Positions 42,081 through 50,966 of a stretch of DNA of 64,000 bases are shown piece by piece. The number at the start of each line of letters is the position of its first letter. Position 1 is the first letter of the stretch. The position numbers and the translations under genes were made by a program. Under the pieces are notes generated by a model. The model worked only from the letters and a program-made list of their open reading frames with translations. It was not told where the DNA came from and made no database searches. Origin of the DNA: Plantibacter auratus (GTDB lineage: Bacteria > Actinomycetota > Actinomycetes > Actinomycetales > Microbacteriaceae); the NCBI RefSeq assembly GCF_050587365.1, contig NZ_JBOBFV010000001.1, positions 1,116,001 to 1,180,000 of the forward strand. The letters are read 5' to 3'.

Positions 42081-42111
42081 CTGCGTCATCGGAGGGGCTC
42101 GCGTTCGGCCG

Positions 42112-42468
42112 TCAGGCGGAGGTGCGGAGGATCGACGTCATCTTCTTCCCCTTCGCGACCTCGTCCACGAGCTTGTCGAGCTGACGGATGCGCTGCATCA
42201 GGGGATCCTCGATCTCCTCGACGCGGATGCCGCAGATGAGCCCCGTAATGAGCGACGCGTTGGGGTGCATCGCCGGCGCTTCGGCGAAGAAGGTCTCGAA
42301 GTCGGTACCGTCGGCGAGCACCCGTTCGATCGCGGCGTCGTCGTAGCCCGTGAGCCAGGTGATGACCTGGTCCACCTCGTCCTTCGTGTGGCCCTTCCGC
42401 TCCGCCTTCGCGACGTAGAGCGGGTACACACTGGCGAAGCTCGTCGTGAAGATGCGGTGTCCGGCCAT
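42112..42468 (-). CDS. DUF2200 family protein
   Basis: A 118-residue cytoplasmic protein covering the whole DUF2200 family: HRIFTTSFASVYPLYVAKAERKG, VDQVITWLTGYD, the FFAEAPAMHPNASLITGLICGIRVEEIEDPLMQ block, and a Lys-rich end. Members are widespread and uncharacterised. It starts at an ATG divergent from the CPBP protease gene. Confidence 0.88.
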   Translation of the reverse strand: MAGHRIFTTSFASVYPLYVAKAERKGHTKDEVDQVITWLTGYDDAAIERVLADGTDFETFFAEAPAMHPNASLITGLICGIRVEEIEDPLMQRIRQLDKLVDEVAKGKKMTSILRTSA

Positions 42469-42585
42469 ACCGGTCAGTCTCCCACCGTCGAGCGTTCGGG
42501 ACCAGGCCGATCACCGGCCATCCGTCGCTCGTCGTCCATCGCTCGGGGGACGCGTCCTGCCGCGACGGCTGCCTACCCTGGCAGC

Positions 42586-43674
42586 ATGACGAATCCTGGA
42601 CAGCACCCGCAGACGCCTTCGCCATCACCCTCGACGCCAGCCTCGACGCCCGTCGATCCAGCCGTGCCCCAGCGGCAGCTCGCGACCTACGACCACGCCC
42701 TCCGCGCCGCACCGGCCTGGTGGCGCGGCGCCCTCGCACTCCTCCTCCTCGTCGTCGGGTTCCTGATCCTCTCGATCGTTCTCGGCGGCATCGCGCTCAT
42801 CGTGGACGTGGCCACCGGGGCCTACACACTCGACGACGTCGCGAACGGCCTCATGACGCTGACGCCGGTGACGATGCTCGCGAACAACCTGTCGCTCGCC
42901 GCGCTCATCCCGGTGTCGATGCTCATCCAGTGGGCGCTCTTCGGCGTCCGGCCGCGGTGGCTGTCCTCGGTGGAGGGTCGCTTCCGCTGGCGCTGGTTCG
43001 GGCGTCTCGCGCTCATCATCGTCCCGGTGTGGATCGTGTACGTCGGCGCCTCCGTCCTGCTCTCCCCGCTCGATCCCATCGTGGTCGACGGCACCATGAT
43101 CGCGATGCTCGCCGTCGTGATCCTCACGACGCCGCTGCAGTCGGCCGGCGAGGAGTACGGTGCGCGCGGCCTCATCCAACGTTCCGTCGGATCCTGGTTC
43201 AATCGACCGATGACGGCGTTCCTCGTCGGCACGGTGGTCTCCGGTGCGGTCTTCGCCTCGGTGCACTTCGCCGGCGACCCCTGGCTCATCGCCTACTACT
43301 TCGTGTTCGGCGCCTCGATGTCCTTCGCCGCACGCGGGACCGGTGGCCTCGAGGCTCCGGTGCTCATCCATGCGACGAACAACGTCCTGCTCCTCGTGCC
43401 CACGGCCCTCATGTCGCAGACCGACCAGGTCTTCGAGCGAGGCGAGGGCGCCGGCGGACCGTTCATGCTCATCCCGATGGCGCTCTGCGTGGCCGCAGCC
43501 GTCGTGAGCACCTGGTGGGGGCGCAGGAACGGCGTGACCGCGGCGGCTCCGCTGCCGCCGAGCCGGGTGACGAAGCAGCAGGGGACGCCGCCGGCCGCCA
43601 TGGCCGCTCCGGTGGCTACACCGACGCAGCTGCCGACGACCCCGCAGGATCCTTCGGCGGCTCCACCGCGATGA
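42586..43674 (+). CDS. CPBP-family intramembrane metalloprotease
   Basis: A 362-residue membrane protein with about eight helices and the CPBP (CAAX protease/bacteriocin-processing) motifs in order: EEYGARG (motif 1 EExxxR), FASVHFAG (motif 2) and HATNN (motif 3). The first ~35 residues and the last ~40 are Pro/Ala/Thr rich and presumably disordered. The substrate is unknown. Its last 59 bases overlap the 3' end of the convergent YbaK-type gene. Confidence 0.88.
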   Translation: MTNPGQHPQTPSPSPSTPASTPVDPAVPQRQLATYDHALRAAPAWWRGALALLLLVVGFLILSIVLGGIALIVDVATGAYTLDDVANGLMTLTPVTMLANNLSLAALIPVSMLIQWALFGVRPRWLSSVEGRFRWRWFGRLALIIVPVWIVYVGASVLLSPLDPIVVDGTMIAMLAVVILTTPLQSAGEEYGARGLIQRSVGSWFNRPMTAFLVGTVVSGAVFASVHFAGDPWLIAYYFVFGASMSFAARGTGGLEAPVLIHATNNVLLLVPTALMSQTDQVFERGEGAGGPFMLIPMALCVAAAVVSTWWGRRNGVTAAAPLPPSRVTKQQGTPPAAMAAPVATPTQLPTTPQDPSAAPPR

Positions 43675-44131
43675 CCTGCCCGCCGGTCACCCGCACGAGC
43701 TCCTCGAAGGTCGTCGGGAACACCGTGTGCGCATGGCCGGCTGCGGCCCAGACCTCAGGGTAGGCGGCGAGCGCCTCGTCCACGTAGGTGCGGATCGGTT
43801 CCGGGTGACCGACGGGCGCGACGCCACCGATCACCTGTCCCGTCGCCGCCTTGACGACCTCGGCGTCAGCACGCTTCAGCCGTCCACCGAGCCGCTCGCC
43901 GACCCAGGCGGTGTCGACACGGTGGGCGCCGCTCGTGAGGATCAGCGTCGGCTCGCCGTCGAGCGTGAACACGAGGGAGTTCGCGATCGCCCCGACCTCG
44001 ATCCCCAAGGCCTCCGCTGCGAGCGCTGCCGTTCGAGCAGCATCGTCGAGCCAGGTGACCTCGCCCTGAGCCCCACGATCACGCAGCGTCTGCTCGACGA
44101 TTGACACGGCAGGATGCGCTCGATCACTCAT
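43616..44131 (-). CDS. YbaK/ProX-type aminoacyl-tRNA deacylase
   Basis: A 171-residue YbaK-domain protein that hydrolyses mischarged tRNAs (Cys-tRNA-Pro or Ala-tRNA-Pro types). The family elements GIEVGAIANSLVF, the lysine-containing RADAEVVKAATGQVIGGVAPVGH and the VWAAAGHAHTVF block are present. The ATG at 44129-44131 matches the family N-terminus. The exact tRNA specificity cannot be read from sequence. Confidence 0.88.
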   Translation of the reverse strand: MSDRAHPAVSIVEQTLRDRGAQGEVTWLDDAARTAALAAEALGIEVGAIANSLVFTLDGEPTLILTSGAHRVDTAWVGERLGGRLKRADAEVVKAATGQVIGGVAPVGHPEPIRTYVDEALAAYPEVWAAAGHAHTVFPTTFEELVRVTGGQVIAVEPPKDPAGSSAAASV

Positions 44132-44208
44132 GCGACCATGCTGCCGCATCGGGCCGTCGGCGCGCGAGTGCCGGGACGCCGCGCGGGACGGCAGGACGCG
44201 GCGCGAGG

Positions 44209-45021
44209 TCAGTCGCCGAGTGGAACCAGCGTCACCGCGAGTCCCGCTTCCCGGAGGAGCGCGATGGTCTCGGGCGCGGCCCCGTCGTCGGTCAGGAGGG
44301 CGTCGAAGGCCTCCAGCCCGGCGATCCGGCCGAGCTGCCGCACACCGAGCTTCGAGGCGTCGGCGACCACGACCACCCGCTCGGCGGCGCGCACCATCCT
44401 GGCCTTCACCTCGGCCTCGGGCAGGTTGACGTTGGTCACGCCATGGGCTGCGTCGACACCGTTGCACCCGATGAAGGCGAGATCGGCGTGGACCTGGCCG
44501 AGCAGTGAGCCGGCGAGCGGATCGACGAGCGAATGCTGGAGCGGCCGGAGCGACCCACCCGTGACGATCACCGAGAACCTCGGGATCTCCGACTCGAGTT
44601 CGAGCGCGATGGTCAGGCCGTTCGTGATGACCACGACGTCGACGAGGTCGCGGCGAGCCTTGAGCGCGCGAGCGAGGGCGAGGCCGGTGCTGCCGACGTC
44701 GACGATCACGCTCTGACCGGAGCGCACCATCGCGGCCGCCGCCTCACCGATCCGCTGCTTCGCATGCGCCGAGGTCGCGGTCGCGAGTTCGATCGGCGAC
44801 TCCACGGCGCCGCGTCCCTGGACGGGCATCGCGCCACCGTGCACGCGGACGGCGTCGCCCTGGTCGACGAGGGTGTCGAGGTCCGTCCGGGCGGTCACCC
44901 GTGAGACACCGAAGTCGTCGGAGATGTCGGCCACGCGCACGAAGCCGCGCTCATCGAGGAGCTCGCGGATGCGGTCGCGTCGCAGCGGGGCGGGCAACAG
45001 CATCGGCTCGTCGTCGGACAT
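44209..45021 (-). CDS. DeoR-family transcriptional repressor
   Basis: A 270-residue DeoR/GlpR regulator. The N-terminal helix-turn-helix is RDRIRELLDERGFVRVADISDDFGVSRVTAR in two adjoining segments; the DeoRC sugar-phosphate sensor domain has VDVGSTGLALARAL, VITNGLTIALELES and DLAFIGCNGVDAAHG. The ATG at 45019-45021 gives the family length. It is divergent from galTK, 83 bases away, and probably represses it in response to a galactose-pathway sugar phosphate. Confidence 0.9.
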   Translation of the reverse strand: MSDDEPMLLPAPLRRDRIRELLDERGFVRVADISDDFGVSRVTARTDLDTLVDQGDAVRVHGGAMPVQGRGAVESPIELATATSAHAKQRIGEAAAAMVRSGQSVIVDVGSTGLALARALKARRDLVDVVVITNGLTIALELESEIPRFSVIVTGGSLRPLQHSLVDPLAGSLLGQVHADLAFIGCNGVDAAHGVTNVNLPEAEVKARMVRAAERVVVVADASKLGVRQLGRIAGLEAFDALLTDDGAAPETIALLREAGLAVTLVPLGD

Positions 45022-45059
45022 GCTTGAATCTTCGCTGACTTGCCTATACTTTTCAAGGC

Positions 45060-45076
45060 GAAACGTTGTACGTTTC
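45060..45076. promoter_or_regulatory. Palindromic operator candidate between deoR and galT
   Basis: GAAACGT-TGT-ACGTTTC is a perfect 7-bp inverted repeat, 28 bases upstream of the galT ATG. It is the only strong palindrome in the divergent spacer and the likely DeoR site. Confidence 0.6.
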
Positions 45077-45104
45077 CTTTCGACAACCCGTTCTGAGGAT
45101 CCCC

Positions 45105-46252
45105 ATGCCCCCACTCGACGACACCTTCGTCATCGACCCGGCGATCGCGAGCTCGACCCAGCGCCTCGCCGACGGTCGCGAACTCATCTACTTCGACGAC
45201 GTCGACACGACGCTGCCCGCGGAGCGCCTGCCCGACGCACGCGAACTCGCGCCACGACCACCGACCGCGTCCATGCGCCAGGACCCGCTGACGGGTGAGT
45301 GGATCTCGATCGCCGCCGCCCGCCAGAACCGGGTGATGCTGCCACCCGCGAACCTCGACCCGCTCGCGCCCGCGAGCCCCTCGAACCCCTCCGAGATCCC
45401 CGACCAGTACGACGTCGCGGTCTTCGAGAACAAGTCGCCGTCCTTCGGACCGCTGCTCGAAGACGAGAACGCACCGGTCGACCTCGCCGATCTCGAGGCG
45501 ATCGGGATCGGCCGGACGCGCACTTCGGTCGGCCGCTGCGAGGTCGTGAGCTTCAGCCCGTCGAGCACCGGCTCCTTCGGTTCGCTGTCCCGCACCCGGG
45601 CGCGTACGGTGATCGAGGCGTGGGCCCGCCGGACGCACGCGCTGTCGCAGATCGACTCGATCCAGCAGGTATTCCCCTTCGAGAACCGCGGGGAGCAGAT
45701 CGGCGTCACGCTCCACCACCCGCACGGACAGATCTACTCCTACCCCTACGTGACCCCGCGCACGCAGCGGCTCATCGCCGCGAGCGAGGCCTACGGTCCC
45801 GGGCTCTTCGCCGACATCCTCGCCGCGGAGCAGGCGGACGAGCGCGTCGTCCTCGCCGGCGAGCACTGGACGGCGTTCGTCCCGTTCGCGGCGCGCTGGC
45901 CAATCGAGGTGCACCTGCTCCCCCACCGCCACGTGCCCGACTTCGCCGCGACCTCGCTCGAGGAACGGGACGAACTCGCCCTCCTCTACCTGCGGCTGCT
46001 GCGCGGCGTCGACGCCCTGTACGACACCCCGACCCCGTACATCGCCGCCTGGCACCAGGCGCCGACCCGCGTCCACCGCGACGAGCTCCGACTCCACCTG
46101 CAGCTCACCTCCCCACGTCGTGGAGCCGACCGCCTGAAGTACCTGGCCGGCTCCGAGGCCGCCATGGGCGCCTGGATCGGCGACGTCCCGCCCGAGACCA
46201 CCGCCACCGCCCTGCGCGCCGCGATCGCCGCAGCCGACGAGGAGAACTCCGT

Positions 46253-46256
<4 letters not shown>
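45105..46256 (+). CDS. galT: Galactose-1-phosphate uridylyltransferase
   Basis: Leloir pathway enzyme exchanging UMP between UDP-glucose and galactose-1-phosphate. The 383 residues contain FENRGEQIGVTLHHPHGQIY, with HPH the nucleophilic histidine motif, plus the second HIT-fold half EVHLLPHRHVPDF. The ATG at 45105 follows GAGGATCCCC. It overlaps galK by four bases (ATGA). Confidence 0.95.
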
Positions 46257-47413
<1,157 letters not shown>

Positions 47414-47423
47414 CCTTCCCCTC

Positions 47424-47498
47424 CCCTGCCCGCGAACTGTCACTTCCGGCTAGTCCCGGCCGCTCGGACTAGCGTCGAGTGACAGTTCGCGGGCAGGG
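47424..47498. repeat. Palindromic repeat R1 (upstream copy)
   Basis: A perfect 21-bp inverted repeat (47424-47444 with 47478-47498) encloses a second one (CTAGTCC/GGACTAG). The 64-base core 47431-47494 recurs at 48423-48486 in the same orientation, differing only in the central 9-base loop. It starts 11 bases after galK. It lacks a T-run, so it is not a standard terminator. Confidence 0.92.
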
Positions 47499-47546
47499 TG
47501 TGGAGAACTTCCGACGCCGAAGCGCCGCAGTCGGCACCGTGGTGGG

Positions 47547-48464
47547 ATGGTCCGCCGACGTCCCCTCCCCCTCGAACTCAGCAAGCAGCCGTTCTCCATG
47601 GCCGACGCCGACGACCTCGGCGTGCCTCGATCGCGGCTACGAGCGGGCGACCTCGCCACGCCGCACCGAGGCGTCCGGGCACCGCTCGACCAGCCCACGG
47701 ACATCGCCGGACGCTGTCACGCCTATGCCCCGCTCCTGCACGACGGGCAGTTCTTCAGCCACGTGAGCGCGGCGGCCCTGCACGGCCTCCCCGTGCCCAC
47801 CTGGGAACACGAGGCACCACTCGATGTCGCCTCCATCGCGCCGGCACGCGCGCCTCGAGGAGCGGGGGTGCGCGGGCATCAACTCGACGGGGACCACTGG
47901 GAGGTCGTCGCCGTCGAAGGACTGCCGGTACTGACCGCCGTCGACGCCTGGTGTCAGCTCGGAACCCGGCTCCCCTTGGACGACCTGGTGGTCGCCGGCG
48001 ACGTGCTGCTCCGCCGCAAGCGACCACTGGCCTCGGAGCAGCAGATCGTTCGCGGGCTGGCACGGATGAACGGCCGTCGCGGCGCGAAACGGCTGCGGCT
48101 CGCGTTCTCGATGATGCGGCCTCGGACGGATTCGCCGATGGAGACCGCCTTGCGCTTGCTGATCGTCCGCGCGGGCCTTCCGGAACCGCTCGTCAACGAG
48201 GTCATCTCAGACGCCCACGGACGGTTTCTGGCCTTGGGCGACCTGGTGTATCCCGAACAGCGGGTCCTCGTCGAATACGACGGCGGCACCCACTTCAGGG
48301 ATGAACGGCAGATCTTCCACGACATCGATCGCCTCGACCGAGTCATGGCAGCGGGCTGGCGGGTCATCCGGGTGAATCGCTCACACCTGACGGACCCGTC
48401 GCCCATCCTCACCGCCCTGGCTCGCGAACTGTCACTTCCGGCTAGTCGCGGGGCGCCGGACTAG
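47547..48464 (+). CDS. DUF559-type nuclease-like protein with AbiEi-like N-terminus
   Basis: A 305-residue protein. The C-terminal domain has the restriction-like (Vsr/DUF559, MTES_1575-type) endonuclease signature: E199 in SPMETALR, D232 in LALGDLVYPE, then E243/D245 in VLVEYDGGTHF, and RLDRVMAAGWRVIRV. The N-terminal part looks like the winged-helix/antitoxin-like region of AbiEi proteins (SMADADDLGVPRSRLRAGDLATPHRGVRAPL). These proteins are common in Microbacteriaceae and uncharacterised. The last 13 codons and the TAG stop lie inside repeat R2. The ribosome site is weak, so the ATG is tentative. Confidence 0.75.
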   Translation: MVRRRPLPLELSKQPFSMADADDLGVPRSRLRAGDLATPHRGVRAPLDQPTDIAGRCHAYAPLLHDGQFFSHVSAAALHGLPVPTWEHEAPLDVASIAPARAPRGAGVRGHQLDGDHWEVVAVEGLPVLTAVDAWCQLGTRLPLDDLVVAGDVLLRRKRPLASEQQIVRGLARMNGRRGAKRLRLAFSMMRPRTDSPMETALRLLIVRAGLPEPLVNEVISDAHGRFLALGDLVYPEQRVLVEYDGGTHFRDERQIFHDIDRLDRVMAAGWRVIRVNRSHLTDPSPILTALARELSLPASRGAPD

Positions 48465-48486
48465 CGTCGAGTGACAGTTCGCGGGC
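48423..48486. repeat. Palindromic repeat R2 (downstream copy)
   Basis: The second copy of the 64-base core, 992 bases after the first and in direct orientation, 58 of 64 positions identical. Arms CGCGAACTGTCACT (48423-48436) and its complement (48470-48483) pair perfectly; one further pair is a T-G wobble. It overlaps the end of the DUF559-type gene and ends just before the folD stop. Confidence 0.92.
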
Positions 48487-48490
48487 TGGG

Positions 48491-49363
48491 TTAGGGGGTG
48501 GCCATGCGGACGACGTTGGCGAGGAGACCAACGCGGGTCATGGGGCCGACACCACCGGGGTTCGGGCTGATCCACGAGGCGACCTCGGCCACGTCAGGGG
48601 CGACGTCGCCGACGACCCGGGACTTGCCGGTCTCGGGGTCGGTCTCACGGCTCACACCGACGTCGAGGACGATCACGCCCGGCTTCACGGCATCGCGCGT
48701 GACGATCCCGGGGACACCCGCCGCGGCGACGATCACGTCGGCGGTGCGGAGGATGTCGTCGAGTCCGATCGTTCCCGTGTGCGTCAGCGTGACCGTCGCG
48801 TTGTATTCGCGACGGGTGAGCAGCGGGCCGATCGCGCGACCGACGGTGACCCCGCGGCCCACGACGACGACGTGCTTGCCCGCCCAGCTGATCCCGTGAC
48901 GTTCCACCAGCTCGATGACGCCCTTCGGCGTGCACGGCAGCGGCGTGTGGATCGGACGGTTCACGTTGAGCACGAGACGACCGAGGTTGGTCGGGTGGAG
49001 CCCGTCGGCGTCCTTCTCGGGATCGATGCGCTCGAGGATCGCGTCGGTGTCGATGTGCTTCGGCAACGGCAGCTGCACGATGTAGCCGGTGCAGCTCTCG
49101 TCGGCGTTGAGCTCGTCGAGGACGGCCTCGAGCTCCTCCTGCGAGACCGTCTCGGGCAGGTCGCGTCGGATCGACTCCATGCCGACCTCGGCACAGTCGC
49201 GGTGCTTCCCGGCGACGTACCACTGCGAACCCGGGTCGGACCCGACGAGGACGGTGCCCAGCCCGACCGAGATGCCGCGCTCCTTGAGCGCGGCCACCTC
49301 GATCGCGAGTTCGGACTTGATGACGGCGGCCGTGGCCTTACCGTCGAGGATCTGTGCGGTCAT
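48491..49363 (-). CDS. folD: FolD, methylene-THF dehydrogenase/cyclohydrolase
   Basis: A bifunctional one-carbon enzyme converting 5,10-methylene-THF to 10-formyl-THF. The 290 residues include ESCTGYIVQLPLPKHID (catalytic region), CTPKGVIELVERHG, the NADP loop VVVGRGVTVGRAIG and C-terminal NPGGVGPMTRVGLLANVV. The ATG at 49361-49363 lies 11 bases after glyA; both are probably under the ZTP riboswitch. Confidence 0.96.
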   Translation of the reverse strand: MTAQILDGKATAAVIKSELAIEVAALKERGISVGLGTVLVGSDPGSQWYVAGKHRDCAEVGMESIRRDLPETVSQEELEAVLDELNADESCTGYIVQLPLPKHIDTDAILERIDPEKDADGLHPTNLGRLVLNVNRPIHTPLPCTPKGVIELVERHGISWAGKHVVVVGRGVTVGRAIGPLLTRREYNATVTLTHTGTIGLDDILRTADVIVAAAGVPGIVTRDAVKPGVIVLDVGVSRETDPETGKSRVVGDVAPDVAEVASWISPNPGGVGPMTRVGLLANVVRMATP

Positions 49364-49374
49364 GCGCCAGCGCC

Positions 49375-50646
49375 CTACTGCTGGAGGCCGGGGTAGAGCG
49401 GGAAGCGCTCGGCGAGCGCCGTGACGCGCTCTCGGAGGGCCCCGGCCTCGGCACCGTTGCGCAGCGCGAGAGCGATGATGTCGGCGACCTCGGCGAACTC
49501 GGTGTCGCCGAAGCCACGCGTCGCGAGTGCCGGCGTACCGATCCGCAGACCGGAGGTGACCATCGGCGGGCGCGGGTCGAACGGCACCGAGTTGCGGTTG
49601 ACCGTGATGCCGACCTCGTGGAGGAGGTCTTCGGCCTGCTGGCCGTCGAGCTCGGAGGTGCGGAGGTCGGCGAGCACGAGGTGCACGTCGGTGCCGCCGG
49701 TGAGGACGTCGATGCCGGCGGCCTTCGACGCCTCGGAGGTGAGCGCCTCGGCGAGGAGCTTGGCACCGCGGAGCGTGCGCTCCTGGCGGTCCTTGAACTC
49801 CGCCGTGGCTGCGAGCTTGAACGCCGTCGCCTTGGCTGCGATGACGTGCATGAGCGGCCCGCCCTGCTGGCCGGGGAACACGTTCGAGTTGAGCTTCTTG
49901 GCGAGTTCCATGTCGCGGCTCACGATGAAGCCGGAGCGCGGGCCGCCGATCGTCTTGTGCACGGTGGAGGACACGACGTCGGCGAACGGCACGGGCGACG
50001 GGTGGACACCTGCGGCGACCAGGCCGGCGAAGTGCGCCATGTCGACCCAGAGCTTCGCGCCGACCTCGTCGGCGATCGCGCGGAACGCGGCGAAGTCGAG
50101 CTGGCGCGGGTAGGCGGACCAACCGGCGATGATGACCTGCGGCTTGTGCTCGAGTGCCTTGTCGCGGACGACGTCCATGTCGACGAGGAAGGTCTCGGGG
50201 TCGACGCCGTAGGAGACGGCGTTGTAGAGCTTGCCGGAGAAGTTGAGCTTCATGCCGTGGGTGAGGTGACCACCGTGGGCGAGCTCGAGACCGAGGATGG
50301 TGTCGCCGGGGGTGGCGATCGCCGAGAGGACCGCGGCGTTGGCCGTGGCGCCCGAGTGCGGCTGGACGTTCGCGTACGCGGCACCGAACAGGCTCTTGGC
50401 CCGCTCGATCGCGAGAGACTCGGCGATGTCGACGAACTCGCAGCCGCCGTAGTAGCGACGACCCGGGTAGCCCTCGGCGTACTTGTTGGTGAGGACGCTG
50501 CCCTGCGACTGCAGGACGGAGACGGGCACGAAGTTCTCGCTCGCGATCATCTCGAGGGTGTTGCGCTGGCGACCGAGCTCCTGCTCGAGGACCGCTGCGA
50601 TCTCGGGATCGACCTCGGAGAGTGGCGCGTTGAAGGTGTCGGACAA
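49375..50646 (-). CDS. glyA: Serine hydroxymethyltransferase
   Basis: A PLP enzyme converting serine and THF to glycine and methylene-THF. The 423 residues include NKYAEGYPGRRYYGGCEFVD, HSGATANAAV and the PLP-lysine motif VSSTVHKTIGGPRSG. The start is a TTG at 50644-50646, seven bases after GGGAG; no ATG or GTG fits the family N-terminus. It is the first gene of glyA-folD, supplying substrate for FolD. Confidence 0.95.
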   Translation of the reverse strand: MSDTFNAPLSEVDPEIAAVLEQELGRQRNTLEMIASENFVPVSVLQSQGSVLTNKYAEGYPGRRYYGGCEFVDIAESLAIERAKSLFGAAYANVQPHSGATANAAVLSAIATPGDTILGLELAHGGHLTHGMKLNFSGKLYNAVSYGVDPETFLVDMDVVRDKALEHKPQVIIAGWSAYPRQLDFAAFRAIADEVGAKLWVDMAHFAGLVAAGVHPSPVPFADVVSSTVHKTIGGPRSGFIVSRDMELAKKLNSNVFPGQQGGPLMHVIAAKATAFKLAATAEFKDRQERTLRGAKLLAEALTSEASKAAGIDVLTGGTDVHLVLADLRTSELDGQQAEDLLHEVGITVNRNSVPFDPRPPMVTSGLRIGTPALATRGFGDTEFAEVADIIALALRNGAEAGALRERVTALAERFPLYPGLQQ

Positions 50647-50692
50647 GACTGGCTCCCTTTTGTGACAGAACGGATGTCGGTGATGTGCCGTT

Positions 50693-50802
50693 TCGGCCCA
50701 GGCGTGCGGCCGAATCCGCCCTTGTCTTCAAGGTGCAGGGTCGCTCCCCGATGGTGAACCATCTGAGGCGGAGCGGAACTCCGTCTATACGCCAGTTGCG
50801 AC
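50693..50802 (-). promoter_or_regulatory. ZTP (pfl-motif) riboswitch controlling glyA-folD
   Basis: On the minus strand: GTCGC at 50802-50798 pairs with GCGAC at 50744-50740, enclosing the conserved ACTGGCG and a short hairpin region ending GGTTCACCATCGGGGAGCGA. The 3' domain GGCCGCACGCCTGGGCC carries the conserved CGCCTGGG. The elements and order match the pfl consensus, and one-carbon genes are its normal targets. The aptamer ends 47 bases before the TTG start, leaving room for the ribosome-site expression platform. Confidence 0.88.
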
Positions 50803-50966
50803 TGCTAGCAGCATAGCAACGGGACGCCCGACGCGCACCGTCCTGTGGAGAGGTCGGGCAGCGGTGGGGGCCGGTGTGTCAGGATGGCCCGACGCTTGTT
50901 CACCCTCCGAACAAACCCCGTTCCAGCCCCCACGATCCCGCGTCGCCGACGCCGAAGGAACCGCCC

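Noticed and set aside
47424..47498. R1 as an ordinary rho-independent terminator of galTK
   Set aside because: The stem has no following T-run, and a near-identical copy occurs at R2; it may still affect transcription but is better treated as a repeat.
49364..50731. Long in-frame extension upstream of folD
   Set aside because: It overlaps glyA out of frame on the same strand; the FolD family N-terminus begins at 49363.
50693..50802. Glycine riboswitch upstream of glyA
   Set aside because: The conserved elements (ACTGGCG, GGGGAGCGA, CGCCTGGG) belong to the ZTP/pfl aptamer; there are no tandem glycine aptamers.
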